Below are positions 25,312-34,114 of a DNA stretch of 64,000 nt, one piece after another. A program made the translations under genes and the position numbers. Each line of letters starts with the position of its first letter. Positions within the stretch are counted from its first letter, which is position 1. The notes beneath the pieces are model-generated. The model saw nothing but the letters and a program-made list of their open reading frames with translations, did not search any database and was not told where the DNA came from. Source of the stretch: Massilia sp. Root351 (lineage in GTDB: Bacteria; Pseudomonadota; Gammaproteobacteria; Burkholderiales; Burkholderiaceae_D); assembly GCF_001425045.1 (NCBI RefSeq), contig NZ_LMDJ01000002.1, positions 248,001 through 312,000 of the forward strand, read 5' to 3'.

Positions 25312-25917
25312 ATGTTCAAGCTGATTTGCAAGCACGCCGCCAAACACGCCCGCAAGGCCATCACCTCAACCCTGCTGGCCGCCGGCGTGCTCGCCGCCGC
25401 CAATCCAGCCGTGGCCACCACGCTTGGCTTCTCCCCTGCCGCAGGCAGCGTCGCCGTGGGGGCCAGCGTAGCCGTGGACGTGCGCATCTCGGACCTGGCC
25501 GCCGGTGCTGACCTGGGCGCGTTCGACTTCAACGTGCTGTTCAATTCCGGTGTACTAAGCCTGACCGGATATACCCTGGGCGCGGCGCTGGGCGACCTGT
25601 CCGCTTTCGAAGCGCTGGACGTCAGCCTGGGCAAGGGCGCTGGCGGCGTGTTCAACCTGGCCGAGATCTCGCTGCTGTCCGACCTGGCCTTGCAGCAGGA
25701 TTCATTCACCCTCGCCACGCTGTACTTCACCGCCGTGGCGGCCGGCAGCAGCGCGCTGTCGCTGGACGGGGTGGTGCTGGCCGGCGCTTTCGGCAACGCG
25801 GTGGCGGCGGACCTGGGGGGCGCCGCCGTTAGCGCCGTACCGGAACCGCAAGCGCTGCTGCTGTTCATGAGCGGCCTGGCGCTGCTGGGTGCCGTCCGCC
25901 GCCGGCGCAAGCAGTAA
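25312..25917 (+). CDS. Cohesin-domain PEP-CTERM surface protein
   Basis: 201 residues. The signal peptide ends near AAANPAVATT (about 36). The central domain (38-172) has the cohesin pattern: VAVGASVAVDVRISDL, LGAFDFNVLFNSGVLSLTGY, a FTLATLYFTAVAAGSSALSL strand and a final strand. The C-terminus is a PEP-CTERM signal: VPEPQ, a hydrophobic stretch and RRRRKQ, which exosortase/XrtA processes for cell-surface or extracellular-matrix attachment. AAGGAG lies before the ATG, 15 bp after the dockerin gene stop. The obvious reading is that this anchored cohesin receives the dockerin phosphoesterase; this pairing is inferred. Confidence 0.85.
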   Translation: MFKLICKHAAKHARKAITSTLLAAGVLAAANPAVATTLGFSPAAGSVAVGASVAVDVRISDLAAGADLGAFDFNVLFNSGVLSLTGYTLGAALGDLSAFEALDVSLGKGAGGVFNLAEISLLSDLALQQDSFTLATLYFTAVAAGSSALSLDGVVLAGAFGNAVAADLGGAAVSAVPEPQALLLFMSGLALLGAVRRRRKQ

Positions 25918-25924
25918 TGTAGCG

Positions 25925-25949
25925 GGCGCCCGGCCACGCGCCGGGCGCC
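25925..25949 (+). terminator. Perfect 9-bp hairpin after the cohesin PEP-CTERM gene
   Basis: GGCGCCCGG and CCGGGCGCC pair across a 7-base loop, 8 bp after the stop. There is no T-tract. It ends right at an ATG (25950), which it would bury, supporting the later start used for the kelch gene. It may act as an attenuator or mRNA 3' stabiliser. Confidence 0.5.
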
Positions 25950-25991
25950 ATGCAGCAAGGCATCAACCCCACACTCCGCCCCATCCCCGCC

Positions 25992-27164
25992 ATGACTTCT
26001 ATCCTCAAGAGATTCACCCGCCATGCCGCGCTGCCGTGCGCTGCCTTGCTGTGCGTTGCCGTGCTTGGCGTGCTTGCCGCGCCAGCCGAGGTGGCAGCCG
26101 CGCCTGCCGCCTTGCGCAATGGCGAAGCGGCGCCCATGCTGGTCGCGCGCCAGGGCCACACAGCCACCGTGCTGCCCGACGGCACGGTGCTGGTCGCCGG
26201 CGGCATCGGCCGCGACGGCGCCGCCACGACACACGCCGAAATCTACGACCCCAAGACCGACAAGTGGACCGAGGCGGAAACCATGACGGTGGCGCGTTCG
26301 CAGCACGCCGCCACCTTGCTCGCCAACGGCAATGTGCTGGTGACCGGCGGCGTGGACCGCACTACCTTCCGCAACAACGCCGAGGTCTACGACCCGGGCG
26401 CGAACACCTGGTTTGCGCTCGGCCCGATGAGCGAAGCGTTGCGCGCCGCCCATACCGCGACCTTGCTGCGCGACGGCCGCGTCTTCATCGCCGGCGGCCA
26501 CGGCTATCCGGACGACGACGAATACGAAGACACGGTGGCGCTGGCTACCGCCGTCATCTACGACCCGCGGTCGCAAAGCTGGACCAAGGCCGCACCCATG
26601 CGCAGCGCGCGCCAGTTGCACGCGGCCACGCTGCTGGCCAACGGCAAGGTGCTGCTGAGCGCGGGGGCAGGGGAGTTCGGCGGCTTGTCGGACAGCGAAC
26701 TGTACGACCCCGCCAGCGACAGCTGGTCGGCCGGCGGCGTGCTGCGCGAGCCGCGCTGGTCGCACACGGCCAACCTGCTGCCGAACGGAAAAGTGCTGGT
26801 GACGGGCGGCTTCGGTTCCAACCGTTCGCTGGCCAGCTCGGAACTATACGACGCGCAGCAGCACAAATGGATGCCGGCCGCGCCGATGGCCGCCGCGCGC
26901 CATTTGCATACCGCCACCTTGCTGCCCAGCGGCCGGCTGCTGGCCGAAGGCGGCGTGGTAGCCAGCGGCGCGCTCCCCACGGCCGAACTGTACGACTACG
27001 CCAGCGACCGCTGGTCTCCTGCCAAGGCGGCGCTGCGCAAGCGCTTCAGCCACTCGGCCACGCTGCTGCCGGGCGGCCGGCTCTTGTTGCTGGGCGGGCT
27101 GGACGCGAACGACATCCTCTCCAGCGCAGAGGTGTTCAGCCTGACTGCGGTCGAAGCGCCGTAG
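25992..27164 (+). CDS. Secreted seven-repeat kelch beta-propeller protein
   Basis: 390 residues with a signal peptide (about 1-37: MTSILKRFTRHAALPCAALL then AEVAAAP). The mature protein holds seven kelch-type repeats with the core H-[TAS]-[AT]-x-LL-x-[DNG]-G-x-[VL]-L-[VL]-x-GG (for example QGHTATVLPDGTVLVAGG and LHTATLLPSGRLLAEGG), each followed by a YDP-like strand and W, so it should form a closed seven-bladed propeller. Kelch propellers bind ligands or carry galactose-oxidase-like activity; no copper-radical Cys/Tyr site was recognised here. An ATG at 25950 is in frame but is buried in a hairpin and is not followed by a signal peptide, so 25992 is preferred. Function is unknown. Confidence 0.8.
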   Translation: MTSILKRFTRHAALPCAALLCVAVLGVLAAPAEVAAAPAALRNGEAAPMLVARQGHTATVLPDGTVLVAGGIGRDGAATTHAEIYDPKTDKWTEAETMTVARSQHAATLLANGNVLVTGGVDRTTFRNNAEVYDPGANTWFALGPMSEALRAAHTATLLRDGRVFIAGGHGYPDDDEYEDTVALATAVIYDPRSQSWTKAAPMRSARQLHAATLLANGKVLLSAGAGEFGGLSDSELYDPASDSWSAGGVLREPRWSHTANLLPNGKVLVTGGFGSNRSLASSELYDAQQHKWMPAAPMAAARHLHTATLLPSGRLLAEGGVVASGALPTAELYDYASDRWSPAKAALRKRFSHSATLLPGGRLLLLGGLDANDILSSAEVFSLTAVEAP

Positions 27165-27264
27165 GTAGTCCTTTTTTCGCTTTTGCTATACGAATTTCGG
27201 TATTGATCAGTAAAGCTTTTCAAGTCGATACTAGGCGCCCGATCTGCTCATTTATACGCCCAAC

Positions 27265-29787
27265 ATGCGCCTGTTACCCCACCTGCTGCTCGCCGCCGGC
27301 GTGGGCATGAGTGTCTCCGCCCATGCCGCCGAACGCATCTCCTTCAATGCCGACTGGCGCTTCATGAAGGGCGAGCCGGCCGGCGCGCCCGGCGCCGCTG
27401 CGGCGGCCGGACTGGACGACAAAGCCTGGCGCAAGCTGGACCTGCCGCACGATTTCGGCATCGAAGGCCCGTTCAGGCAGGAGTATGAGGGCGAGACCGG
27501 CAAATTGCCGTGGTGGGGCGTGGCCTGGTACCGCAAGACCTTCACCGCCCCGGCGGGCGACGCCGGCAAGCAGGTCTATCTCGACATCGACGGCGCCATG
27601 TCGCACGCCACCGTGTGGCTCAACGGCCAGCAGGTGGGCGGCTGGCCTTATGGCTACAGCTCCTTCCGCGTGGACCTGAGCAAGCACCTGAAACCCGGCG
27701 CCGAGAACGTGCTGGCGGTGCGCATCGACAACCCGCCCGAGTCTTCGCGCTGGTATCCCGGCGGCGGCATCTACCGCAACGTGTGGCTGGTGAAGGCCGC
27801 GCCGTTGCACGTGGCGCACAACGGCACCTTCGTTACCACCCCCATCGTCAAGGCCGATGCCGCCACGGTTGACGTGCAAGTCACGCTGGAGAACAACGGC
27901 GGCGCCACGGCAGCGCAGGTATCCACCGCGATCTACGCGCTGGACGCGGCGGGCCGCCGCACCGGCGCCGCGCTGGCGCAAAGCAGCCCGTCGGCGCTGG
28001 CCAAAGTGGGCGCGGGGCGCCAGATCCTGCTGGCGCAGTCACTGCAGGTGAGCCAGCCCAAATTCTGGAGCCCGAAGTCGCCGCAGCGCTACGTGGCGGT
28101 GACCACGGTGTCCGGCCAAGGCAAGGTGGTGGACCAGGTGGAAACCCCCTTTGGCATCCGCACCGTGGCCTTCGACGCGCAGCGCGGCTTTCTGCTGAAC
28201 GGCGAACGGGTGGTGATACAGGGCGTGTGCATGCACCACGACCTGGGCGCGCTGGGTGCGGCGCTCAATGTGCGCGCGCTGGAACGCCAGCTCGAGATCC
28301 TGCGCGACATGGGCGCCAACGCCATCCGCACCACGCATAACCCGCCCGCGCCGGAGCTGCTGGACCTGGCAGACCGCATGGGCTTCCTGATCGTGGAAGA
28401 GGCATTCGACGCCTGGCGGCTGGGGAAAAAGAAGAACGACTACGGCCTCCTGTATGACGAGTGGCACGAGAAGGACTTGCGCGCCATGGTGCGGCGCGAC
28501 CGCAACCACCCCAGCATCATCATGTGGAGCATCGGCAACGAGATCCGCGAGCAGGGCGAACCGGAAGGGTGGAAGGTGGCTGCGCACCTGTCCGACATCG
28601 TGCGCAGCGAGGACCGCACGCGCCTGACCACGGCCGGCTTCAACCACGTCGTCTCCGGCTACAACGGCTTCCAGACAGCGGTGGACGTGGTGGGTTTCAA
28701 CTACAAGCCGTGGGAGTACCCGGCGTTCCACAACAGCGCACCCCACATCCCGGTGATCGGCAGCGAGACCGCGTCCACGGTCAGCTCGCGCGGCGAGTAC
28801 TTCTTCCCGGTCAGCGACGACAAGTCGCAGGGCATGGCCAATTTCCAGGTCAGCAGCTACGACCTGTCGGCGCCGCGCTGGGCCTCCGCGCCGGAGCTGG
28901 AATTCAAGGGGCTGGACGACAATCCCTTCGTGGCCGGCGAATTCGTCTGGACCGGTTTCGACTACCTGGGCGAACCGACGCCGTACAACGCCGACAGCAC
29001 CAACGTGCTGAATTTCACCGACCCGGCCGCCCGCGCGCGCGCCGAGCAGGAACTGGCGGCGCTGAGCAAGGTCAAGGTGCCGTCGCGCAGTTCCTACTTC
29101 GGCATCGTCGACCTGGCGGGCTTCAAGAAGGACCGCTTCTATCTGTACCAGGCGCGCTGGCGTCCGGATCTGCCGATGGCGCACCTGCTGCCGCACTGGA
29201 ACTGGCCGGAGCGGGTGGGGCAGGTCACGCCGGTGCACCTGTACACCTCGGGCGATGAGGCTGAGCTGTTCCTGAACGGGAAATCGCTGGGCCGCAAGCA
29301 GCGCGGCGCGCGCGATTACCGCCTGCGCTGGGACGAGGTGGTGTACCAGCCCGGCACGCTGAAGGCGGTGGTGTACAAACAGGGCAAGCCGTGGGCGGAG
29401 GACACTGTGAAGACGGCGGGCAAGGCGGCCAGGCTGGCGCTGACGGCGGACCGCAGCGCGCTGCGGGCCGACGGCGCGGACCTGTCGTTTGTCACGGTGG
29501 CCATCACCGACAAGCAGGGCCGGCCGGTGCCGCGCAGCAGCAACGCGGTGCGCTTCACCGTCAGCGGCCCGGGCGAGCTGGTCGCCACCGACAACGGCGA
29601 CGCCACCAGCCTGGTGTCTTTCCAGTCGCCCGAGCGGGCGGCGTTCAACGGCCTGGCGCTGGCTATCGTGCGCACGAAGGCGGGGCAGTCCGGTACTATC
29701 ACCGTCAGCGCGTCCAGCGATGGTCTGGAGGGGGGCAAGGCGACGCTGACCAGCAGCGCCGCAGGCCAGACTCCGAACGGGCGCTGA
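27265..29787 (+). CDS. Secreted glycoside hydrolase family 2 (beta-galactosidase type)
   Basis: 840 residues with a signal peptide (about 1-22, ending SAHA). Domains in order: GH2 sugar-binding sandwich (ISFNADWRFMKG, LDLPHDFGIEGPF, WWGVAWYRKTF, ATVWLNGQQVGG), immunoglobulin-like domain, and TIM barrel with RDRNHPSIIMWSIGNE (acid/base E426) and GSETAS (candidate nucleophile E501). A DUF4982-like domain and a C-terminal invasin/Big-type domain (LTADRSALRADGADLSFVTV) follow. This layout is common in exo-acting beta-galactosidases of plant polysaccharide degraders. The 100 bp upstream is AT-rich with no clear ribosome site. The exact linkage cannot be told from sequence. Confidence 0.9.
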   Translation: MRLLPHLLLAAGVGMSVSAHAAERISFNADWRFMKGEPAGAPGAAAAAGLDDKAWRKLDLPHDFGIEGPFRQEYEGETGKLPWWGVAWYRKTFTAPAGDAGKQVYLDIDGAMSHATVWLNGQQVGGWPYGYSSFRVDLSKHLKPGAENVLAVRIDNPPESSRWYPGGGIYRNVWLVKAAPLHVAHNGTFVTTPIVKADAATVDVQVTLENNGGATAAQVSTAIYALDAAGRRTGAALAQSSPSALAKVGAGRQILLAQSLQVSQPKFWSPKSPQRYVAVTTVSGQGKVVDQVETPFGIRTVAFDAQRGFLLNGERVVIQGVCMHHDLGALGAALNVRALERQLEILRDMGANAIRTTHNPPAPELLDLADRMGFLIVEEAFDAWRLGKKKNDYGLLYDEWHEKDLRAMVRRDRNHPSIIMWSIGNEIREQGEPEGWKVAAHLSDIVRSEDRTRLTTAGFNHVVSGYNGFQTAVDVVGFNYKPWEYPAFHNSAPHIPVIGSETASTVSSRGEYFFPVSDDKSQGMANFQVSSYDLSAPRWASAPELEFKGLDDNPFVAGEFVWTGFDYLGEPTPYNADSTNVLNFTDPAARARAEQELAALSKVKVPSRSSYFGIVDLAGFKKDRFYLYQARWRPDLPMAHLLPHWNWPERVGQVTPVHLYTSGDEAELFLNGKSLGRKQRGARDYRLRWDEVVYQPGTLKAVVYKQGKPWAEDTVKTAGKAARLALTADRSALRADGADLSFVTVAITDKQGRPVPRSSNAVRFTVSGPGELVATDNGDATSLVSFQSPERAAFNGLALAIVRTKAGQSGTITVSASSDGLEGGKATLTSSAAGQTPNGR

Positions 29788-29870
29788 GTCCAGGCAGAAC
29801 CCGTGCAGCACCCGTACAGACCCGTAGCGGACGCTTCGTCGACGTTGCACCACTTTGGAAGGGTTATACC

Positions 29871-30278
29871 ATGGGTATCCTGAGTAATATCTTCAGCAAG
29901 ATCTTCCCCGGCTCGCATCCTGCGGTGACGCAGGCGAGCGCTCCTGCGGCGCCGGCGGCGCCGGCCGCGCCCGCATCGGCTCCGGCCCCGGCCCCGGCGG
30001 CTGCGCCCGCCGCCATGCCCGAAGTGGACGTGGTAGCCATCCTGGACCAGAAGGCGCAGAGCGCCGGCCAGCCGCTGAACTGGCGTACCTCCATCGTCGA
30101 TCTGCTCAAGCTGCTGCAACTCGATAGCAGCCTGGATGCGCGCAAGGAGCTGGCCAAGGAGCTGCACTACAGCGGCGACACCGGCGATTCGGCGGCCATG
30201 AATATCTGGCTGCACAAGCAGGTAATGGCGAAACTGGCCGCCAACGGTGGCAAGGTGCCGGCCGACCTGGCCTCCTGA
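29871..30278 (+). CDS. DUF3597 family protein
   Basis: 135 residues. The N-terminus MGILSNIFSKIFPG is followed by an Ala/Pro low-complexity linker (about 20-48) and then the conserved domain: VDVVAILDQKAQ, LNWRTSIVDLLKLLQLDSSL, ARKELAKELHYSGDTGDSAA and MNIWLHKQVMAKLAANGGKVP. This is the DUF3597 signature. Function is unknown; the domain resembles those of small stress-associated proteins. GGAAGGG lies before the ATG at 29871. It stands alone between the GH2 gene and a convergent hydrolase gene. Confidence 0.85.
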   Translation: MGILSNIFSKIFPGSHPAVTQASAPAAPAAPAAPASAPAPAPAAAPAAMPEVDVVAILDQKAQSAGQPLNWRTSIVDLLKLLQLDSSLDARKELAKELHYSGDTGDSAAMNIWLHKQVMAKLAANGGKVPADLAS

Positions 30279-30298
30279 AGCCGGCGCGCCGGGACCGG

Positions 30299-31297
30299 CT
30301 AGTCTTGTCCCGGCGTGCCTTCATAGTTCACCGGCAGCCAGCGGTAGCCGGTCCCTCCGCTGGCCGTACCGATCCGGCCCAGGCCCGGGAAGGCGATGTG
30401 GGCGGCACCCACCACCATGTGGCCGCTGGCTGCCATCTCCAGCAATTGGCGGCGCTGCTGCTGCGCGCCTGCGGCGTCGCTGTCGTATTTGACGGTGGCC
30501 TCCGGGTGCGGAAACTGCAGCGGCGCCACATGCACGATATCTCCCCACACCAGCAATTGGCGGCCCTGGCTTTCCACCAGATAGGCCGCGTGTCCGGGCG
30601 TGTGCCCCGGCGCCGGCAGGGCCTTGATGCCGGGCTCGAGCTGGCCGTATTCGGCGTAGGGCCGCAAGCGGCCGGCAGCCTGGTAGGGCGCCACCGAAAC
30701 CCGCGCGCTGTCGAAGAAGCTGCGCAGGAACTCCGGCGCGGCGTCCTGGGCGGCCTTGCTCAGCCAGTAGTCCGCTTCGCCTTGCGCCATGCGCAGCACG
30801 GCGTTCGGAAACGCCGCCATGCCCTGGCGCATGATGCCGCCGGCGTGGTCCTTGCGCAGGTGGGTGAGCAGCACCGTGTCGACTTGCTCCGGCTGGTAGC
30901 CGGCCGCGCGCAGGTGCTGCAGCAGCCTGCCGCAGCAGTCGCCATACAGGGCGCCTGCACCGGCGTCGATCAGGATCAGGCGCTGGCCGGTGTTGACGAG
31001 GAAGGCGTTGATGGAACCCTGCACCGGCTGCGCCAGGCCTGCATCGTCCAGGTCGCGCCCGGCCTGCGCCGGCGTGATGTTGTTCATCACCGTGTCGATG
31101 GGGAAGGCGTGCGTGCCGTCCGACAGCACGGTAATCTCGAACTGGCCCAGCAGCATGCGGTAGTAGCCGGGCGCCTGGCTGCGCACCTGCGGCGCCGCCG
31201 CTTGCGCGGGCGGGGCCAGCGATGCAAGCGGCAGTGCGAATTGCAGCATGGCGGCGGCCAGCAGCGGGAAGGTGAACCTGGTGTTGGTCGCGGCCAT
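30299..31297 (-). CDS. Exported MBL-fold hydrolase with altered zinc motif
   Basis: 332 residues with a signal peptide (about 1-35). Metallo-beta-lactamase fold: SINAFLVNTGQRLILIDAGAG, LLTHLRKDHAGG, PGHTPGHAAYLVE, WGDIVH and a late GAAHIAFPGLG. The core HxHxDH metal motif reads H146-L-R148-K-D150-H151, so the second His is Arg (codon CGC in place of CAC). This would weaken metal site 1, so activity is in doubt. The ATG at 31297 was chosen over an upstream TTG. It begins 11 bp after the alpha/beta hydrolase stop, so the two are probably one operon. Confidence 0.85.
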   Translation of the reverse strand: MAATNTRFTFPLLAAAMLQFALPLASLAPPAQAAAPQVRSQAPGYYRMLLGQFEITVLSDGTHAFPIDTVMNNITPAQAGRDLDDAGLAQPVQGSINAFLVNTGQRLILIDAGAGALYGDCCGRLLQHLRAAGYQPEQVDTVLLTHLRKDHAGGIMRQGMAAFPNAVLRMAQGEADYWLSKAAQDAAPEFLRSFFDSARVSVAPYQAAGRLRPYAEYGQLEPGIKALPAPGHTPGHAAYLVESQGRQLLVWGDIVHVAPLQFPHPEATVKYDSDAAGAQQQRRQLLEMAASGHMVVGAAHIAFPGLGRIGTASGGTGYRWLPVNYEGTPGQD

Positions 31298-31308
31298 GGT
31301 GCGCAAGA

Positions 31309-32148
31309 TCAGGAACGCAGGAAGGCCAGCAGCTCGGCGTTGAGCTTGTCCTTGTGGGTGGACGGCAGGCCGTGCGGCGCGCCTTCGTACACGCTCAGCG
31401 TACCTTGCGGCAGCAGTTCCACGGCGCGGCGGGCGGTGGCGGCGATCGGCACGATCTGGTCGTCGTCGCCGTGGATCACCAGGGTCGGCACCGTCATCTT
31501 CTTCAGGTCTTCCGTGAAGTCGGTCTCAGAGAATTGCTTGATGCAGGCGTAGGCGCTGCGGATGCTGCACTGCATGCCCTGCAGCCAGAAGGTGTCGCGC
31601 AGGCCTTGCGAATCCCTGGCGCCTTCGCGGTTGAATCCGTAGAAGGCGGTGGTGAGGTCCTTGAAGAACTGCGAGCGGTCCGCTTGCACCGCGCTGCGGA
31701 TGCCGTCGAACACTTCCATCGGCACGCCGTTCGGGTTGGCCGGGCCCACCAGCATCTGCGGCGTGACCGCGCCCACCAGCACCGCGCGCGCCACGCGGCC
31801 GGTGCCGTGGCGGCCTATGTAGCGCGCCACTTCGCCGCCGCCGGTGGAATGGCCCACCAGCGTGGCGCCGTTCAGGTCCAGCGCCTCGATCAGCGTGGCA
31901 AGGTCGTCGGCATAGGTGTCCATGTCGTTGCCATGCCATGGCTTGCTCGACAGGCCGTGGCCGCGGCGGTCGTGTGCGATAACACGGTAGCCGTGTTCTG
32001 CCAGGAACATCATCTGGTCTTCCCAGGCGTCGCCCTGCAGCGGCCAGCCGTGGCTGAACACCACGGCCGGGCCATGGCCCCAGTCTTTAAAGTTGATCAG
32101 CGTGCCGTCGCGGGTGGTAACGGTGTTGATAGTGCGGGTGGTGGTCAT
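31309..32148 (-). CDS. Alpha/beta hydrolase of the non-haem chloroperoxidase/esterase type
   Basis: 279 residues. It shows the oxyanion segment [10 protein letters not shown], the nucleophile elbow GHSTGGG (Ser101), acid Asp in [11 protein letters not shown] and catalytic His in [12 protein letters not shown]. This is the arylesterase/cofactor-free haloperoxidase subfamily, cytoplasmic, with no signal peptide. GGAGCAACC before the second Met codon (32148) sets the start; an ATG at 32160 is in frame but has no ribosome site. It is the first gene of a two-gene unit with the MBL hydrolase. Physiological substrate is unknown. Confidence 0.9.
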   Translation of the reverse strand: MTTTRTINTVTTRDGTLINFKDWGHGPAVVFSHGWPLQGDAWEDQMMFLAEHGYRVIAHDRRGHGLSSKPWHGNDMDTYADDLATLIEALDLNGATLVGHSTGGGEVARYIGRHGTGRVARAVLVGAVTPQMLVGPANPNGVPMEVFDGIRSAVQADRSQFFKDLTTAFYGFNREGARDSQGLRDTFWLQGMQCSIRSAYACIKQFSETDFTEDLKKMTVPTLVIHGDDDQIVPIAATARRAVELLPQGTLSVYEGAPHGLPSTHKDKLNAELLAFLRS

Positions 32149-32322
32149 GGTTGCTCCCATTGGTTAAGTGGAGCCGCCATTCTGCGCAGCGCACGAAAGC
32201 CCGTCCATCTGGACTAAGGGAGAGACCCTGGCCGCCGCCGCATCATACTTTGGTGTGGGTTTCCCGCACGCGCGGCCGCACTATAATATGGCCATACCAC
32301 TCCGTTTGAAGAAGGGCAGTGC

Positions 32323-33408
32323 ATGGTCCGGGTTCAAGGCAGCCCTTTGCTGTCGATTTTGCTGGTCGGCCTGACGCTGACCATATTCGCTGTTGATGCG
32401 TTCACGCCGCTGGACGTGGCGATCGCCGTCATGTACGTGGTGGTGGTGCTGCTGTCGGCCAGCGTGTGGCGCAGGAGCGGCGTGATGCTGACCAGCGCGG
32501 TGTGCCTGTGCCTCACGCTGCTGGCCTACGCGCTGTCGCATGCGGCCACATTCTCCGGCCCGGCCTCCGGCCGCATGGTGGTGAGCCTGGCGGCGATCGG
32601 CATCACCGCCTGGCTGGCGCTGCGCTGGCAGGCCGCCACCAATGCGTTGATCGCGCGCGAAGAGGCGCTGCACCGCTCGCAGGCGCAGCTGGCCCATGTC
32701 ACCCGGGTGACCATGCTGGGCGAGCTGGCGGCCTCCATCGCGCATGAAGTGAACCAGCCGCTGGCCGCCATCGCCACCAACGGCGAGGCCAGCCTGCGCT
32801 GGCTGAACCGCCCGCAGCCGGAGCTGGGCGAGGCGCGCGCCGCCATCGGCAGCCTGCTGGAGGCGGCCGGACGCGCCAGCGAAGTGATACGCCGCATTCG
32901 CGCGCTGGCGCGCCGCAGCGACCCGCGCCACCTGCCGCTGGCGCTGAACGACGTGGCGCTGGAAGCGGCCGGCCTGGTGCGGCGCGAACTGGCCAGCCAC
33001 CAGGTGACGCTCAAGCTGGACCTGGCGCCCGGCCTGCCGCAGGTCTGCGGCGACCGCGTGCAGCTGCAGCAGGTGCTGATCAATCTGCTGATGAACGCCA
33101 TGCAGGCCATGCAGCACTGCGCACCCGGGCAGGCTGTGCTGACACTGCGCACCCGCAGCTGCGACGAGGGCGGGGTGACGTGCAGCGTGGCCGACACCGG
33201 TCCCGGCATTCCCGCCGACCACTTGCCCAAGCTGTTCGATGCCTTCTTCAGCACCAAGGAAGACGGCATGGGCATGGGCCTGCCGATCTGCCGCTCCATT
33301 ATCGAAACGCACGGCGGGCGCATTTGGGCCGGCGCGCAGGCCGGGGGCGCCGTGCTGCTGTTTTCCTTGCCCGCCCTGCGGCGCAATATGCCGGAGGGGG
33401 CGCCATGA
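32323..33408 (+). CDS. Membrane histidine kinase (FixL/TodS-like, no PAS)
   Basis: 361 residues. Three or four hydrophobic segments occupy about 10-105, then a short coiled coil and the HisKA box ELAASIAHEVNQPLAAI with His141. The HATPase_c domain has NLLMNAMQAM (N-box), VADTGPGIP (G1) and GMGMGLPICRSIIETHGG (G2). This H-box type is shared with FixL- and MxcQ-like kinases. A TATAAT lies at 32282-32287. The stop overlaps the start of the FixJ-type regulator (ATGA), identifying the partner. The signal sensed by the membrane part is unknown. Confidence 0.92.
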   Translation: MVRVQGSPLLSILLVGLTLTIFAVDAFTPLDVAIAVMYVVVVLLSASVWRRSGVMLTSAVCLCLTLLAYALSHAATFSGPASGRMVVSLAAIGITAWLALRWQAATNALIAREEALHRSQAQLAHVTRVTMLGELAASIAHEVNQPLAAIATNGEASLRWLNRPQPELGEARAAIGSLLEAAGRASEVIRRIRALARRSDPRHLPLALNDVALEAAGLVRRELASHQVTLKLDLAPGLPQVCGDRVQLQQVLINLLMNAMQAMQHCAPGQAVLTLRTRSCDEGGVTCSVADTGPGIPADHLPKLFDAFFSTKEDGMGMGLPICRSIIETHGGRIWAGAQAGGAVLLFSLPALRRNMPEGAP

Positions 33409-34019
33409 TCGTCTATATCGTGGACGACGACGCGCCGCTGCGCGCGGCCATTTCCAGCCTGCTGCGCTCGGTTGGCCTGCGTGTGGCCGATTTCGGCTCC
33501 GTGCCGCAGTTCCTGGCGCACCGGCGCGAGGAAGCGGCCAGCTGCCTGCTGCTCGACGTGCGGCTGCAGGGCATCAGCGGGCTGGATTTCCAGGCAGAGC
33601 TCAATCGCGACGGCGTGGCCTTGCCCGTGGTCTTCATGACCGGCCACGGCGACATCCCGATGTCTGTGCGCGCCATGAAGGCTGGCGCGCTCGACTTCCT
33701 GGCCAAGCCGTTCCGCGACCAGGACCTGATCGACGCGGTCAACGCGGCGCTGGAGGCGGACCGCGCCCGGCGCGAGGCCGGCCAGGCGCAGCAAGCCTTG
33801 CAGGCCTGCTACCAGTCGCTCACCCCGCGCGAGCGGGAGATCATGGCGCTGGCGGCCAGCGGCCTGATGAACAAGCAGATTGCCGCACAGGTGGGCACCA
33901 GCGAGGTGACCGTCAAGATCCACCGTGGCAACGCCATGCGCAAGATGCAGGCGCGCACCTTCGCCGACCTGGTGCGCATGGCCGAAGCGCTCGGCATCGA
34001 CACGGCGCGCCCGGGCTGA
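33405..34019 (+). CDS. FixJ/TodT-type response regulator
   Basis: 204 residues. Receiver: Asp triad D7-D8-D9, phospho-acceptor D51 in LLLDVRLQG, Thr in VFMTGHGD and Lys in LAKPF. The linker helix is followed by a LuxR-type helix-turn-helix (LTPREREIMALAASGLMNKQ, VTVKIHRGNAMRKMQ). It overlaps the kinase gene by 4 nt, so the two are a cognate pair. A perfect inverted repeat lies 10 bp after its stop, in front of the following receiver gene, and may be its target. Confidence 0.93.
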   Translation: MIVYIVDDDAPLRAAISSLLRSVGLRVADFGSVPQFLAHRREEAASCLLLDVRLQGISGLDFQAELNRDGVALPVVFMTGHGDIPMSVRAMKAGALDFLAKPFRDQDLIDAVNAALEADRARREAGQAQQALQACYQSLTPREREIMALAASGLMNKQIAAQVGTSEVTVKIHRGNAMRKMQARTFADLVRMAEALGIDTARPG

Positions 34020-34028
34020 ACCAGCCAA

Positions 34029-34049
34029 GGGTATAGCCGTACTATACCC
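34029..34049. promoter_or_regulatory. Inverted repeat upstream of the single-domain receiver gene
   Basis: GGGTATAG and CTATACCC form perfect 8-bp arms around the 5-base spacer CCGTA, about 66 bp before the GTG start at 34115. No T-tract follows, so an operator is more likely than a terminator. The regulator encoded just upstream is the first candidate to bind it. Confidence 0.5.
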
Positions 34050-34114
34050 ATGTATGATTTCGCCGCCGCGGCGCCGCCTGTATCGTGCTCCCATGATGTT
34101 TCAGGGAGTACGCC

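Noticed and set aside
22387..25347. Minus-strand open frame of almost 1000 codons across the STN-cohesin and dockerin genes
   Set aside because: Product is repetitive and motif-free; the plus-strand genes show STN, phosphoesterase and dockerin motifs.
23506..25917. Cellulosome
   Set aside because: No multi-cohesin scaffold, no cellulose-binding module and only one dockerin enzyme; a simple anchored pair fits better.
27188..27203. ATAC...GTAT dyad before the GH2 gene as an operator
   Set aside because: Arms of only 4 bp around an AT-rich centre; expected by chance in AT-rich intergenic DNA.
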